Shown in pieces: positions 20,101-30,500 of a stretch of 64,000 nt of DNA. Source of the DNA: Syngnathus acus. Lineage: Eukaryota; Chordata; Actinopteri; Syngnathiformes; Syngnathidae. The stretch spans positions 186,001-250,000 of the forward strand of contig NC_051108.1 of NCBI RefSeq assembly GCF_901709675.1. The letters run 5' to 3'. Under the pieces are notes generated by a model, which saw nothing but the letters and a program-made list of their open reading frames with translations, searched no databases and was not told the DNA's origin. Position 1 is the first letter of the stretch. The number at the start of each line of letters is the position of its first letter. A program made the translations under genes and the position numbers.

Positions 20101-23100
20101 CGGTGGCGGTGCCGTCTGGCCTGGCCTGGCCTGGCCGGGCCTGGCCGGGCCTGGCCTGGCCCGTGCGTGGATGGCCTTTTCATTGCTCCGTTCCCACCGC
20201 AGATCAGGGCGGCGCTCCGCAGACAGAGAGCGGCGAAGGTAAGAGTGGCTTTTCTTCCCCCCCAAAACGTCAAGCCGGCGGCTCTCTCACCGACCGCATG
20301 TGTCAGATAAGGCCGAGCCCAAAGCGGAGAAGGATCAGTTCACCAGACAATGGGAAGCCCTGCAGCTCTCGCTCAGCATCAGCCACTCGGTGCTGCAGAC
20401 GGGCGGCAGGCGCCCCGAGGAACTTCTGGATGAGATTGTCCAGCTGATGGAGAGTGAGTTTGGAATCCACGGTCCTCGCGAGTCCGTGGCGGGCCAGATG
20501 GCAAAAACCACGTGCGGCCCTTTCACAGAGCCCTTCAAGTATTTGCCCAGAGAGTTCTCCGCCGTCGACTTGGACGAGGAAGCGGAAGATATCGAAGCCA
20601 TCGCAAATCTGGAAGTGGACGACGACGACGACGACTCCGCCAAGGACACGGCCGAGGAAGAGGAGGAACAGGAGGAGGAGGGGGACGACGTCAGTGGAGG
20701 CCCCGCCCGAAAGCCCCTTCTAGACAGATGGATACAAATGCTTTCAGCTTTGTCTTCATCTTTCCAAACGATAGTTTGAAAATGCTTCTCTCGCTCTCAA
20801 AGTCAGAATCGCCGTCCGACGCCACTTCCAAGAGGGCTTTCGGCGACACCTTCATCTTCTGCCCGGTGGTGCTGAAGAAGCACAACGCGCTTGTGCCCAG
20901 CACCGACGAGGTATCGGCCAAGTATCGTGAAAAGGTCTACTACTTCTCCAACGTGGACGCCAGGGAGGTCTTCATGCTCTCTCCCGAGCAGTTTGTAGGC
21001 CGAAGCCAGCTTGTCAAGGTAGCGGCCGGCGGGCGGGCGGGCGGGCGGGGGGGCTATGAGCCGGATCCATTGCAAGCCTCTTTCAGCCTCCCGCCCTGCG
21101 CATCTTTGTGCTGGGATGCCGCGGCTCGGGCAAGACCACGCAAGGCGAGTGGCTGGCCGAGCAGCTGGGCCTCTTCCACATTCAGTTCAGGGAACATCTG
21201 CAAAGGCTTCTGGCGCCAAAGATCAAGCAGCGGGTCAACCCCGCCGACGAGTCCACCGAGGAGCATCTCAAGGCCTTGAAGACGACCATCGAGGACGCTC
21301 GAGGCGAGGAGCCCCCCGAGGTGACACGGCCCGGCCCATGGTGACAAACGGAGGTGCGCTTGGAACTTCCTCTTCTTCCTTTGCCCATTAGGAGGACGCG
21401 GGGCTGACCGATGAGGAAATCGGCATCAAAGCCTACTTGGCCGATGACGTTCCGTTGAGTTCGCAGGTCCTGGAGGAGATCGTCAACCCGTACTGGAAAA
21501 AGGAGCCTTACTTGTAATGCCGGGCACGCGCGCGCGCGCGTGCCGGCCGTAGGTCGGCCTTCCCTCCGACAGTGTCCACGACAGTGTCCAACGCGTTGAA
21601 CGCCCTTTCAGGTCCACGGGTTTCATCCTGGAGGATTTCCCACACAACACCGAGGAGGTGCAGCACATGATGCAGCATCATCTTTATCCCGACGCCGTGG
21701 TCACCTTGATGGCAGACGTGGAGGACATCCAGGCGCGCCTCTTGCCCAAATTCTGGAGCAGGTGGCGAGCTCACTGCCAGCGGCGCGAAGCTTTGCTCGA
21801 CGACCTCCGCGAAATACACACCAAGGCCCGGGTAGGTCCTCCTCAGCCGGGCGGGCTGCCGCTGCACACTTGCGCCGCTGAGCGCTGTTTGCCTTTCACC
21901 ACGCAGGAGGAGAACATTACCAAGAGGAGGGCGGAGCTCATGGAGGAGAAAGCCGCCTCTTCCACGGCCAAAGTAAGCCACACGCGAGCGAGCGAGCGGC
22001 GTCAACCGTGGCCACCTTTGACGGCCGTTTCTCGTCACCAAACCAGTTTAGTTGCCGGGCGGAAGACGAGGACGACGAAGACTCTGCCAACATCGAGGAC
22101 GAGATCGAGGCCATTTTGGAGGAGGAGTACCCGGTGGAAAGGTACGACGAGTTCAAGGACGACGACGAAGCCGAGGAGGCCACCACCGAGAGGCTCAACA
22201 CGGAAATTGAAGAGCGTTACGTGGCCGACTCAAACAACATGGCCATCGTGCTGGTAAACGGGATACGCCGCCGCGCATTCGGGTGGTGGGAGCGCCTCGC
22301 CTCGCCTCGCCTAGCCTTGCCTAGCCTAGCCTAGCCTAGCCAGCACAAATCAAAGGCACTTTTTTGGAGCCCTCGTCCGTACATCTGCAAGGTTTTTTTC
22401 TCTTCCCCTAACCTCTTCCCACACAGGAGGTTCTGAGCGAACTGAAAATTCCCCGGATATCCATCAACGCCTCCCGCAAGACGCCCGTCGTCCGGCGCCA
22501 GCTGCTCCTGAAAGTGGAGCCGCTGCAGCTCAACCGCGAGTCGCTCTTCCAAAAATGCCAGGCCGTCTCGTACAGTCTGGCACAGCTGCTCCTGCTTTAC
22601 TCGTACAAGTTCCACAGCGCCTTTGGCTGCACCGACCCCGTCAAGGTAAAGTTGCAAACGCCGCCTTCCCGGAGTGGCCGCCGTGCGTGCGTTTAACCAC
22701 GACCAGCCTCGTCATCCCCGCAGCGGTACGGCGAAAAAGAGCTGATCCAGCCCGTGCTGTGGCCTCTGGAAACGCCCTTTCCCGTGCTCTTCAACCAATA
22801 CATCTACTTCTTCGGCTCCAAGAAGAACCAGCAAACGTTCATGCTCAACCCCTTAAAGTACCTCAGGCAGTCAAAGCCCTACCCGATGCTCTCTGTCAAA
22901 ATGGCCGTCGTCGGACCTCCCAAATCGGGCAAAACCGGTGGCGAGTGCCTAAATTGCTCCTTGCTTCCTTTTTTTGGTCTTAACTTTGGCACAATTCCTT
23001 CTGTTTTTCATCTGGCGTTCCACAGCGGTCCCTCAACTTTTCATTGTATTTGCACATTTGTCTACGCAGTGGCCTCTATGTTTGCGCAGAGATACGGTCT

Positions 23101-25344
23101 GGACCTGTTGTCCATCGGTGGCGTCATGCGCCGCATTCTTGAGGAGCAGGAGCACAGCGACCTGGCGGTGCAGATGAAGCTGCATCTCAACCGGGGCCTG
23201 GTGGTGCCTGATGAACTGGCCATCCAGTGCCTGAAGAAGGTGCTCATGAGCTTGGTCTGCAGTACGCAAGGGTGCGTCGTCAGTCCATATTTGACTCTCT
23301 AATCACTGCACTTCATATGCATGCACCGCCGCCGTGCCGGCTTTGGCCACCTGGGGGCAGTATAAGAGTCTGAGATGCTCTTATCGAGCCGTCCCTACTC
23401 CTCCCAGCTCGTCACCAATATTTGTCACTCTTTGCTGAGGATAAAGAACACATATTTGTGGTATTCCAGGTACGTGCTGGACGGCTTTCCCATGACCATG
23501 AAGCAAGCGGAACTGATGCAGGCCAACAGCATCATCCCCATGATGGTGGTGGAGATGGAGCTGGATACGGTGGAGGTGCTCAAGCGAGGCCTGGCCAGCA
23601 AGATGGAGGAGAACAAGTCCGAAAGCCTCGACGTCGCCCTCGGACGATGAACCAACGGCACTGACCCGTTTGCTTTCCCCCTGGCGACAGGCCTCACCTG
23701 ATGCACGACAGCGCCGAGATCCTCCACATTCGCAACACGTGCTACCGGCGGGAAGCCGAGCTGACGAGCCGCCACTTCCGCCGGCAGTACGACAACTGGA
23801 TCCCGACGGACGGCCTCAAATGCAAGTGGTACATCTGGGAGCGCCTGATCAAGGAGATTAGCGTCAGCATGGAGCACGTCCACACCTACCTGAGGAGAAC
23901 CAGAAGCGGTAAGTTTTCGGAGAGCAAAAGGAAGGAAGCTGGCCTCGGGCGTGCTCCAACCGTGCGCACATTGGTGATGCAGGTCAAGCGGGCTGCATCA
24001 ACAGGCAATGCGTCACGCCGCAAGAGTTTCAGCGCCGGATCGGAGAGTTTGCCCACTACTGCCCGGTGTGCCTGGCTCTGCGGGACCACCTGGTGGACTG
24101 CTCAGAAACTCCATCGCTCACATACGCCGCCGAATACAACCGGCGATATTTCAAGATGTGCGACGCCGAGCATTTGGAGGTCGGTCAAGCCGCCGAAAAG
24201 CTTTTTCGGTCCCGACACCCGCCGGCGCTCTGAAGCGCGATGGATTTTTCCGCCAGATCTTCCTGGCCAGTCCGGATGAATTTGTCAGCCCCCGCTGCCC
24301 GCGGCCCCTTCCGCAAGCGGACCGGCTTCCGAGGAAGCTAACGGAGGCGGAGGTGAAGAACAGATTCCCTCAGCAAATTGAGATGAAAGGCTTCTGCCCC
24401 GTCACCTATCTGGACGGCAAACTGAGGTACGCCCGATGAGAAGAAAAACAACAACAATGGCTTAGACAACCCCTGGCTCCCTCCCTATCTCGCAAGGTAC
24501 GAAGCCCTGGTGCACGGCAGCTTGGAATTTGCGCTGGAATACCGAGAGCGGCTCTACACTTGTGAGACCAAGGAGAAGCAGTACAAGTTTTTGAGGTAAG
24601 CCAAAGTCTGTTTGTGTCACTGAGTGAGTGAGTGGCTGGCTGGTCGGCTGGCTGGCCGGCTGGCCGGCCGGCTGACTGGCCGACTGACTGGCCGACTGAC
24701 TGGCCGACTGACGAGCTGGCTGGCTGGCTGCGATGCTTCCTTCCTCAAGCGCTCCGGAACTCTACTGGGACCTCAAGCTGCCCAGTAAGGTTCCCCCTCT
24801 TTGCGAGCCCATCCCACTCACCTCCCTGCCCACGCTGGGCTACCTGGAGCAGGTTAGAAAGCAGCCCAAATGTCAAGCTGTCACACTTCCCCGGAGGAGG
24901 AGGGCCAAACGGCCATTTGTTGTGCTCCCAAGGGTGTGGCGGTGGGGGTCATCAAGGCCATGACGGCGGTGGGGTGCCTGAAGCCCAAGTTTCCCTTCTT
25001 CAGTATGGAACGCTCGGCTCTCCACTACCTGGCCTTCTACATGAAAGGTAGGCCCTGCCTTCCTCACGCCAGCTCGCGCCTGCTAACGGCTAGCCAAGCT
25101 TTTGCCCCCCCCCCCCGCAGCATTCAACCACAGAAGCACGGAACACATTCGGCAGATGTACAAGAAGAAGTTGGCCTGCTTTGAGGAGAACTGCGAGCTC
25201 ATTCCCTACCTGAGCTCGGTGATGAGAGCCAACTACAAGCTCCCCAGCGAACGGCCCGTGGACTTTGACTTGAAGCTGAAAAAGTTTCTGGCCTTGAGAC
25301 TGGCGGCCCAGAGCCAAGCGCCGTCTGCAAATCCAGCCTTGTGA
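17149..25344 (+). CDS. ak9: Adenylate kinase 9, multidomain nucleotide kinase (33 coding exons)
   Basis: Large multidomain nucleoside mono/diphosphate kinase linked to cilia and sperm flagella. The 33 exons run from 17149-17238 to 25121-25344 and total 5025 nt (1674 aa; human AK9 is 1911), with every phase agreeing. Kinase P-loops: GRPGVGKST (about residues 28-36); a degenerate [10 protein letters not shown] (about 382); GCRGSGKTT (about 766); and GPPKSGKT (about 1176). Other AK9 hallmarks are [45 protein letters not shown] (a lid-proximal DNFPR motif), [10 protein letters not shown] and YVLDGFPMT. Acidic linkers ([12 protein letters not shown] and [10 protein letters not shown]) separate the domains. 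One intron begins with GC (19566) and precedes a 21-nt exon (19642-19662). The start Met lies just inside the exon that opens with [11 protein letters not shown]. Confidence 0.93.
17764..17826. repeat. (AGAGC)n pentanucleotide repeat
   Basis: About 12 units of AGAGC/AAAGC in an ak9 intron, just upstream of the exon at 17863. Confidence 0.9.
22297..22343. repeat. (CCTCG/CCTAG)n repeat in ak9 intron
   Basis: Short pentanucleotide array of CCTCG and CCTAG variants inside an ak9 intron. Confidence 0.8.
23344..23363 (+). promoter_or_regulatory. CTCF-like motif in ak9 intron
   Basis: TGGCCACCTGGGGGCAGTAT resembles the CTCF core (CCACYAGGGGGCRS). It lies in the ak9 intron between exons 23070-23271 and 23470-23616. 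This is pattern similarity only. Confidence 0.3.
24630..24736. repeat. (GGCT)n/(GACTGGCC)n repeat
   Basis: Degenerate GGCT, GGCC and GACT units over about 100 bp in an ak9 intron, ending shortly before the exon at 24750. Confidence 0.85.
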
Positions 25345-25370
25345 TTGATCAATGTGCTTATGAACACAAG

Positions 25371-25376
25371 AATAAA
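25371..25376 (+). terminator. ak9 polyadenylation signal
   Basis: AATAAA 27 nt after the ak9 stop codon. The short 3' UTR fits the close spacing to the next gene on the same strand. Confidence 0.7.
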
Positions 25377-25639
25377 GGAAATCGACACATGCACCTATAT
25401 AGTAGTCACATCTACTTTTGGCTTCCAAACATAGCAGTGGGGGGGGAAGAAAATGTTGCATTTCATTGAAGCACCCAAAACACTATTGGAAGCAAAGTGC
25501 AAACAAGAGGTGGAGCACCTTGAAGGGCTTGGCGCCAGCTTGACTGGAATGCACTCAAGCACACGACAGCTGTGGACAGCACACTGGACGTGGCTCTCTG
25601 TCCAGGAAGCTGAGGCCCCACGTCACAACGACATCCTCC

Positions 25640-25715
25640 ACAGCCAGCCAGCCGGCCAGCCAGCCGGCCGGCCAGCCAGCCGGCCAGCCAGCCAGCCAGT
25701 CAGCCAGCCTTCACA
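25640..25715. repeat. (CCAGCCAGCCGG)n minisatellite
   Basis: About 75 bp of CCAG/CCGG repeats immediately upstream of the start codon of the C1orf115-like gene, presumably in its 5' UTR or promoter. Confidence 0.85.
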
Positions 25716-25721
25716 ACCACC

Positions 25722-26480
25722 ATGAAGCCCAAAGCAGCGCCACGAATAGCGCGGTGGCGCCGGGCCTCGTACCAGCAACTCGTGGACTGCGAGGACGCCG
25801 AGCAGCGGCGCCGGGAGGTCCGCTCGGCTCTCTGGACCCAGCGCTACCGGCCGCTGGACGAGCGACAAGTGGAGGAGGAGGAAGTGGAGGGGAAGAACAA
25901 GAAGGAGCAGTCCAAACATTTGAGAAAGGTTGGTCACCGCTTAGCTATTGTGCTTATTTCATGATCCAATGAACGACCGCTTGTTTTATTTGGTCATCCG
26001 AGGGAGGCTGCATAAGACAAGAATGTGTGTACGAATGCCTCATTTTCTGACGGTCCATTTTTTGCTGCTTTTTCTGCCTCTTGGAGTGAACCGTCACATA
26101 AAATGACACACAGTTGAAATTGGACAGCTTAGCAAGCACGTACTGCATGGTAGAAAATTGCATTTCATTTGACGTCCACTTTGCCATCCATCCATCTATG
26201 TATTTCCTGTATGAAGGAGGTCAGCAGACAATGGCGTTTCCATTCCGAGTGGAAGCTTAGGAAACAAGCCCCGCTGGGCCATTGTGGTTGTACACAAGCA
26301 ATGGTACACGCTGCGCTGTATTTGCAAACGTTTGTCTTGCAGAATGTGGGCAAAGCACTGCGCTCCACCTGGAAGTGCCTCATGCTGGGCCTGTACAATT
26401 TGGCTTTGTGCTACTCCACGCCCGCCAATGTGGTTGCCACCTTTGTGCCAGACTTCGGCCCAACAAGGAACAGAACCTAA
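25722..26480 (+). CDS. C1orf115 (RDD1)-like small membrane protein, 2 exons
   Basis: Two exons (25722-25928 and 26343-26480; GT-AG, phase 0) encode about 114 aa. QRYRPLDE matches the family's ERYEPLEE. After a basic linker, KNVGKALRSTWKCLMLGLYNLALCYSTPANVVATFVPDF aligns with the C-terminal membrane-associated segment of human C1orf115 (KNVGKVIIKGCRYVVIGLQ and onward). The human protein is called 'required for drug-induced death 1' and has been linked to drug transporter trafficking. Whether this copy is the C1orf115 ortholog or a paralog cannot be told from one window. No signal peptide is seen. The Met at 25722 is the first in frame after the CCAG repeat. Confidence 0.7.
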
Positions 26481-26816
26481 ACAGCTCTTCTCTTCTCTTC
26501 TCTGCATTCAGTCAGTCAACCGTGTCCTAATAATCACCCATGCTCATTTCCATGAGACTGTCTATGGCCTTTCTCCTTAAACGTTAGCATTAAGCTAGCT
26601 GACTTCTAGAAGTAACAACGGTTTGGTTTTAATGTTTACATTTGGGCCCAACCAACACATTCTTTTTTTTTTTTTTCCATAGCTGCCGAAATGGCTCGCT
26701 CTGGTTCAATTGAATAGCAACACAGCCCCCCCCCGCGGATGGAAGAAGTATTGCTTGGCTGTCAGCGCGTGAATATCAGAGAAGCGTGTGTATCTGGCGT
26801 GATATTGGTGTCAAAA

Positions 26817-26822
26817 ATAAAA
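26817..26822 (+). terminator. Candidate polyadenylation signal for the C1orf115-like gene
   Basis: AATAAA about 335 nt after the stop codon on the same strand. It is the first canonical hexamer. Confidence 0.45.
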
Positions 26823-27406
26823 GCACACATTCGACTATCCATCTCAGAATTGAATGTATACAAAAGAAAAATGCAAAGAAAACAATACATTTGACTTAGC
26901 TTTCCCCGAAGTCCGAATGCTTCCAAGTCCCATGCACTTTTACATTTCCACACGCAAGGCGACCTCCCAGCCGGGGCTGCCTTGCTGTTTTTCATCCACT
27001 GCATCTCCTAGGCCGGCCCTGGATGGATGGGCGGCGGCCGTAAAGGGCTCCATTTGTTAGGGATTCACGGAAGTTGTCGCCGACGGTATTTCACTTCCTG
27101 ACCGCCAAAAGCGTGCCACCCCGAGACGATGTCGTCATGTGCAATTAATGGCATGCACCGTGAAATTGAAGCAACAAGGACTTTTGCACAGAAGCAGGCA
27201 GTCATCGTGGCGCTCGCTCCCTCGCGCGCAAAGGGACATTCAACAAGCAGGAGAAGGGTGGCCTGGTGCATGGTGGACGTGACGTGACGTCAGGTCCGCC
27301 CGCAGGTGATTGCAGGCAAGTCACTCAACCAATCATTTCATGACAATTCATTTAGTTAGGCAGGTGCCAAGAAAAGAAGCCTCACATCCTTCAACTTGGG
27401 ATCCAC
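26823..27406. other. Intergenic gap between convergent genes
   Basis: No supported gene or long repeat. It separates the 3' ends of the C1orf115-like gene (plus) and med23 (minus). Confidence 0.5.
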
Positions 27407-27412
27407 TTTATT
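27407..27412 (-). terminator. Likely med23 polyadenylation signal
   Basis: AATAAA on the minus strand, about 145 nt beyond the med23 stop codon. Confidence 0.55.
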
Positions 27413-27557
27413 GTCAAACACTACAAAAGCACCATATCATGAGACTATAAAAATAAAGAGCGCTTCTTCTCAGGCCACTGGGCCACTCCAAATTTGTCTT
27501 TCATTGATTGCTGCTTGACTTTGTTTTTCGTGTCGTCTCTGGCCATGGTTGGAGGGG

Positions 27558-30500
27558 CTACATGGAGGGGTGCGGGTGTTGCGAAGACGGCGAAGCGGTG
27601 CTGCCGGCAACGGCCACGGACCCCGTTGAGGAGGACAAAGGCTGAGGCGCCGAGTTGACGGCGGCGACCGCCGAGACGGCGGCCGGCGGCGCCGACGAGG
27701 TGGGCGCCAAAGACGACGGGTCCGTCTTGCTGCTGTGCGTGACGAAGCGAAGACGAAGCTTCATGGCCGGCCTGAGGGTGACGATGATTTTCTCCACCTG
27801 CACATGGACACGGAGCCATCAGGCGCGTGCCGAAGCGAGGCTCGCTTGTCCCGCCGTCCGTGTTTGACCACAGGCTTTGGACGGACGGTTTTGAGAGACC
27901 TGCTCCTTGACGCTGTCGCCCGTGTACATGTACTTGATGTGGTAGAGGAAGTCGCAGATGGGGTCCATGTAGTTGAGATGCTGGCAGTGTTGGTCCACCA
28001 CCTGCAGCATCTCGTAGAAGGCCACGCCAATCTGGAAGACACATCCGCCGCCGTTGTGTTTGTGCTTTGCAAATGAAAGCACAAATGGCAAAAGTGTCAA
28101 AGGCAAACAAACCTCCAGCATGCATCGCGTCCTCTCCTGCTGGAAGCGCTGCAGGAAAGGTCCCACCAAGTGATACACATACAGCAGCTGGAACTCTGTC
28201 TGGACCACCGGCTTCAGTGTCTCCGAGAGGAACCTGCACGCACGCACGCACGCGGCGATGAGATCCTGGCGGGCGAGGCGGTTTCCGGTCGGTCGGCCGG
28301 CAGGCCGGCTCACTTGGGAATGAGCGAGAGCTGTCCGATGGACGAGTGGTGCCAGACGGCGTGCGCCAGCGCCAGCACGTAGCTGCAGCCGATCTCACTG
28401 TAGCTCTGGTGGCAGGCGGTGAAGTCCAGCAGGGCGAAAGGGTCCCGCGACCAGGCCGTCTCCGACGCCAGCGCCGGCGAGCTCATCACCGTCACGATGC
28501 GGTCGTGCAGCACGATCCAGTACGGTTCCTGGCGGGGGAGAGCTACGCTCTGGTAGCGGGGCCGGGCAGAGCGTGCCAAGGCCCCGAACAACTTACGGGC
28601 AAGGCGGTGATGACCAGGCCGATGGCGTTCATCCAGGCTGTGATGTTCTCGCGGGGCACCAGAGGTTGACTGAAACACAAGAATGCGGGTTTCCGACGAC
28701 AACAACAACAACAACAACGTTGTATCCCATAGAGGAGTTCAGGGTAGTGAGGAGGATCCTTTTCTCACCTCTTGAGGACGACGTTGAGGAGCGCGTTGCC
28801 CACGTCCTTGCCGGGCACGGCCAGCGCCATCAGCTCCACGCAAGTGACGTGCAGGGCGTGAGCCGCCGGATTGGGGAACTCGTTGAAGCGCCAGTCGCAG
28901 TTGGGGAAGGGGCCGGGCGACTTGCCCGCCATGGGTGGGCTACGGCTAAGGAAGCGCAACGCCGGCCCGTCTCGACTTTTCAAAACAAGAGGCGGCGGCC
29001 AAGGATATTGTCCACCAGGCGTCCAATCAGCTTGCAGTAGTAGGTGTCGTCGGGCGTCCAAACGTTGTCGTCTCTTTGGTTCATGCCAAACTTCAGGTAG
29101 GTCTCGCTCAGGCACCAACCGGGAGTGCGGTTGTCCTGGGCCATCGACAAACAGCAGCTTGCTTATGCTGTCCCGCTCAAAGCGGACACAAGGGGGCGCC
29201 AAATAACTAAGCATCTGAAAATGACCCACCTTGAGCGACAACATGATGGCGTGCACCAGCTTCCGCTTGAGGCTGGTTCTGTCCCTCAGGTGGCGCTCGT
29301 AGTAGTGCAAGGTGTTGTACAGGTAAGTCACCGGCCGGTCTGCGCACGGCAACAAACAACAGACTAGGTCAGGAGAGCGAGCGGCTTAAAAAGAAAACCA
29401 AAAAGAAAGGCGCTAGGATGTAGAGAACGGGACCGTGGAACTTGTAGAGACCGCCCAGGTGGTCCAGTAGGGTCTCCAGCGACTTGGAGACGGGAATGAG
29501 CTCCAGGAAGCGGTGGATGACAATGTCAAAGACGGGCAGGAAGCGCAGGCACACGTTGCCAAAGTAGATGGGCATGTACTGGTGCTGCACCGGCATGGGT
29601 GGGTTGAGCTGCTCCGCCACGCCCTCAAAGTACAGCTTCTCTGGGTATTTCTGGGGTGCCGGCCGGCCGGCCGGCAGGCAGGCAAAAGCATCAAAGCCTC
29701 GCTGGGCTCCTTCACTTAGCGCGCGTGCTCCATTACCTTGTGGTAGCTCATGTGCTTGTTGTGCCAGTCGCTCTGCAGCCAGTGCTCGGGCGCGTTCTCC
29801 TTGACAAAGTCGTTGACCCTATTGCGGAAGTCGTCCGACTTGAGCAGCAGCAGCTGGATGATGAAGTAGCACACCTGGGCCTCGTTGCGCTCGTGGCTGC
29901 GCATCGCCTGGCGGGCCGACAGGGGCGGGCGTGAGCGGTGGGCGGGCGCCACGGCAACGGGGCGGGCGCCACGGCAACGGGGCGGCATGCACGCCGGCGG
30001 CCGCTCACCAGACACAGGATGACTCTGTCCAGCGTGACAATGTTGTACTTCCACACCATGTCGTTGAGGATCTCGATGCACTTGTTGAGCTGCGGGCCGC
30101 CGGGCGACGTGGAGAACTCGTACACGAGGAAGTCGGCAAAAGTGCGCATGTGGGCCACCAGAGCGCGGGCCCCGATTCGCTCCAGGACGCTGAGCAAAGG
30201 GAAAAAAGAAATGTTCATGCTTTGGCTGGCTGGCTGGATTCTTTTCACAGTACTGACTTGTAGCCAATCTGGTTGATGTGGTCAGTCTCCAGCAGCATTT
30301 TCCACAGCAGGCAGAGGAAGAAAGGCGGCGAGCCCTGCATGGAAAAGTGCGTGATGATGTCCTCCTCGTTGGTCATGGACTTCCACTTGCGGTACTCCTC
30401 CTCCACGTTCTTCTTCAGGTTGAAGCGCGGCTCCTGAGGAACGTTGTTCTGCTTGAAGAAGGCCTGGCGGCAAACAAGCAACGGTCAAAGCGGGAGGGGA

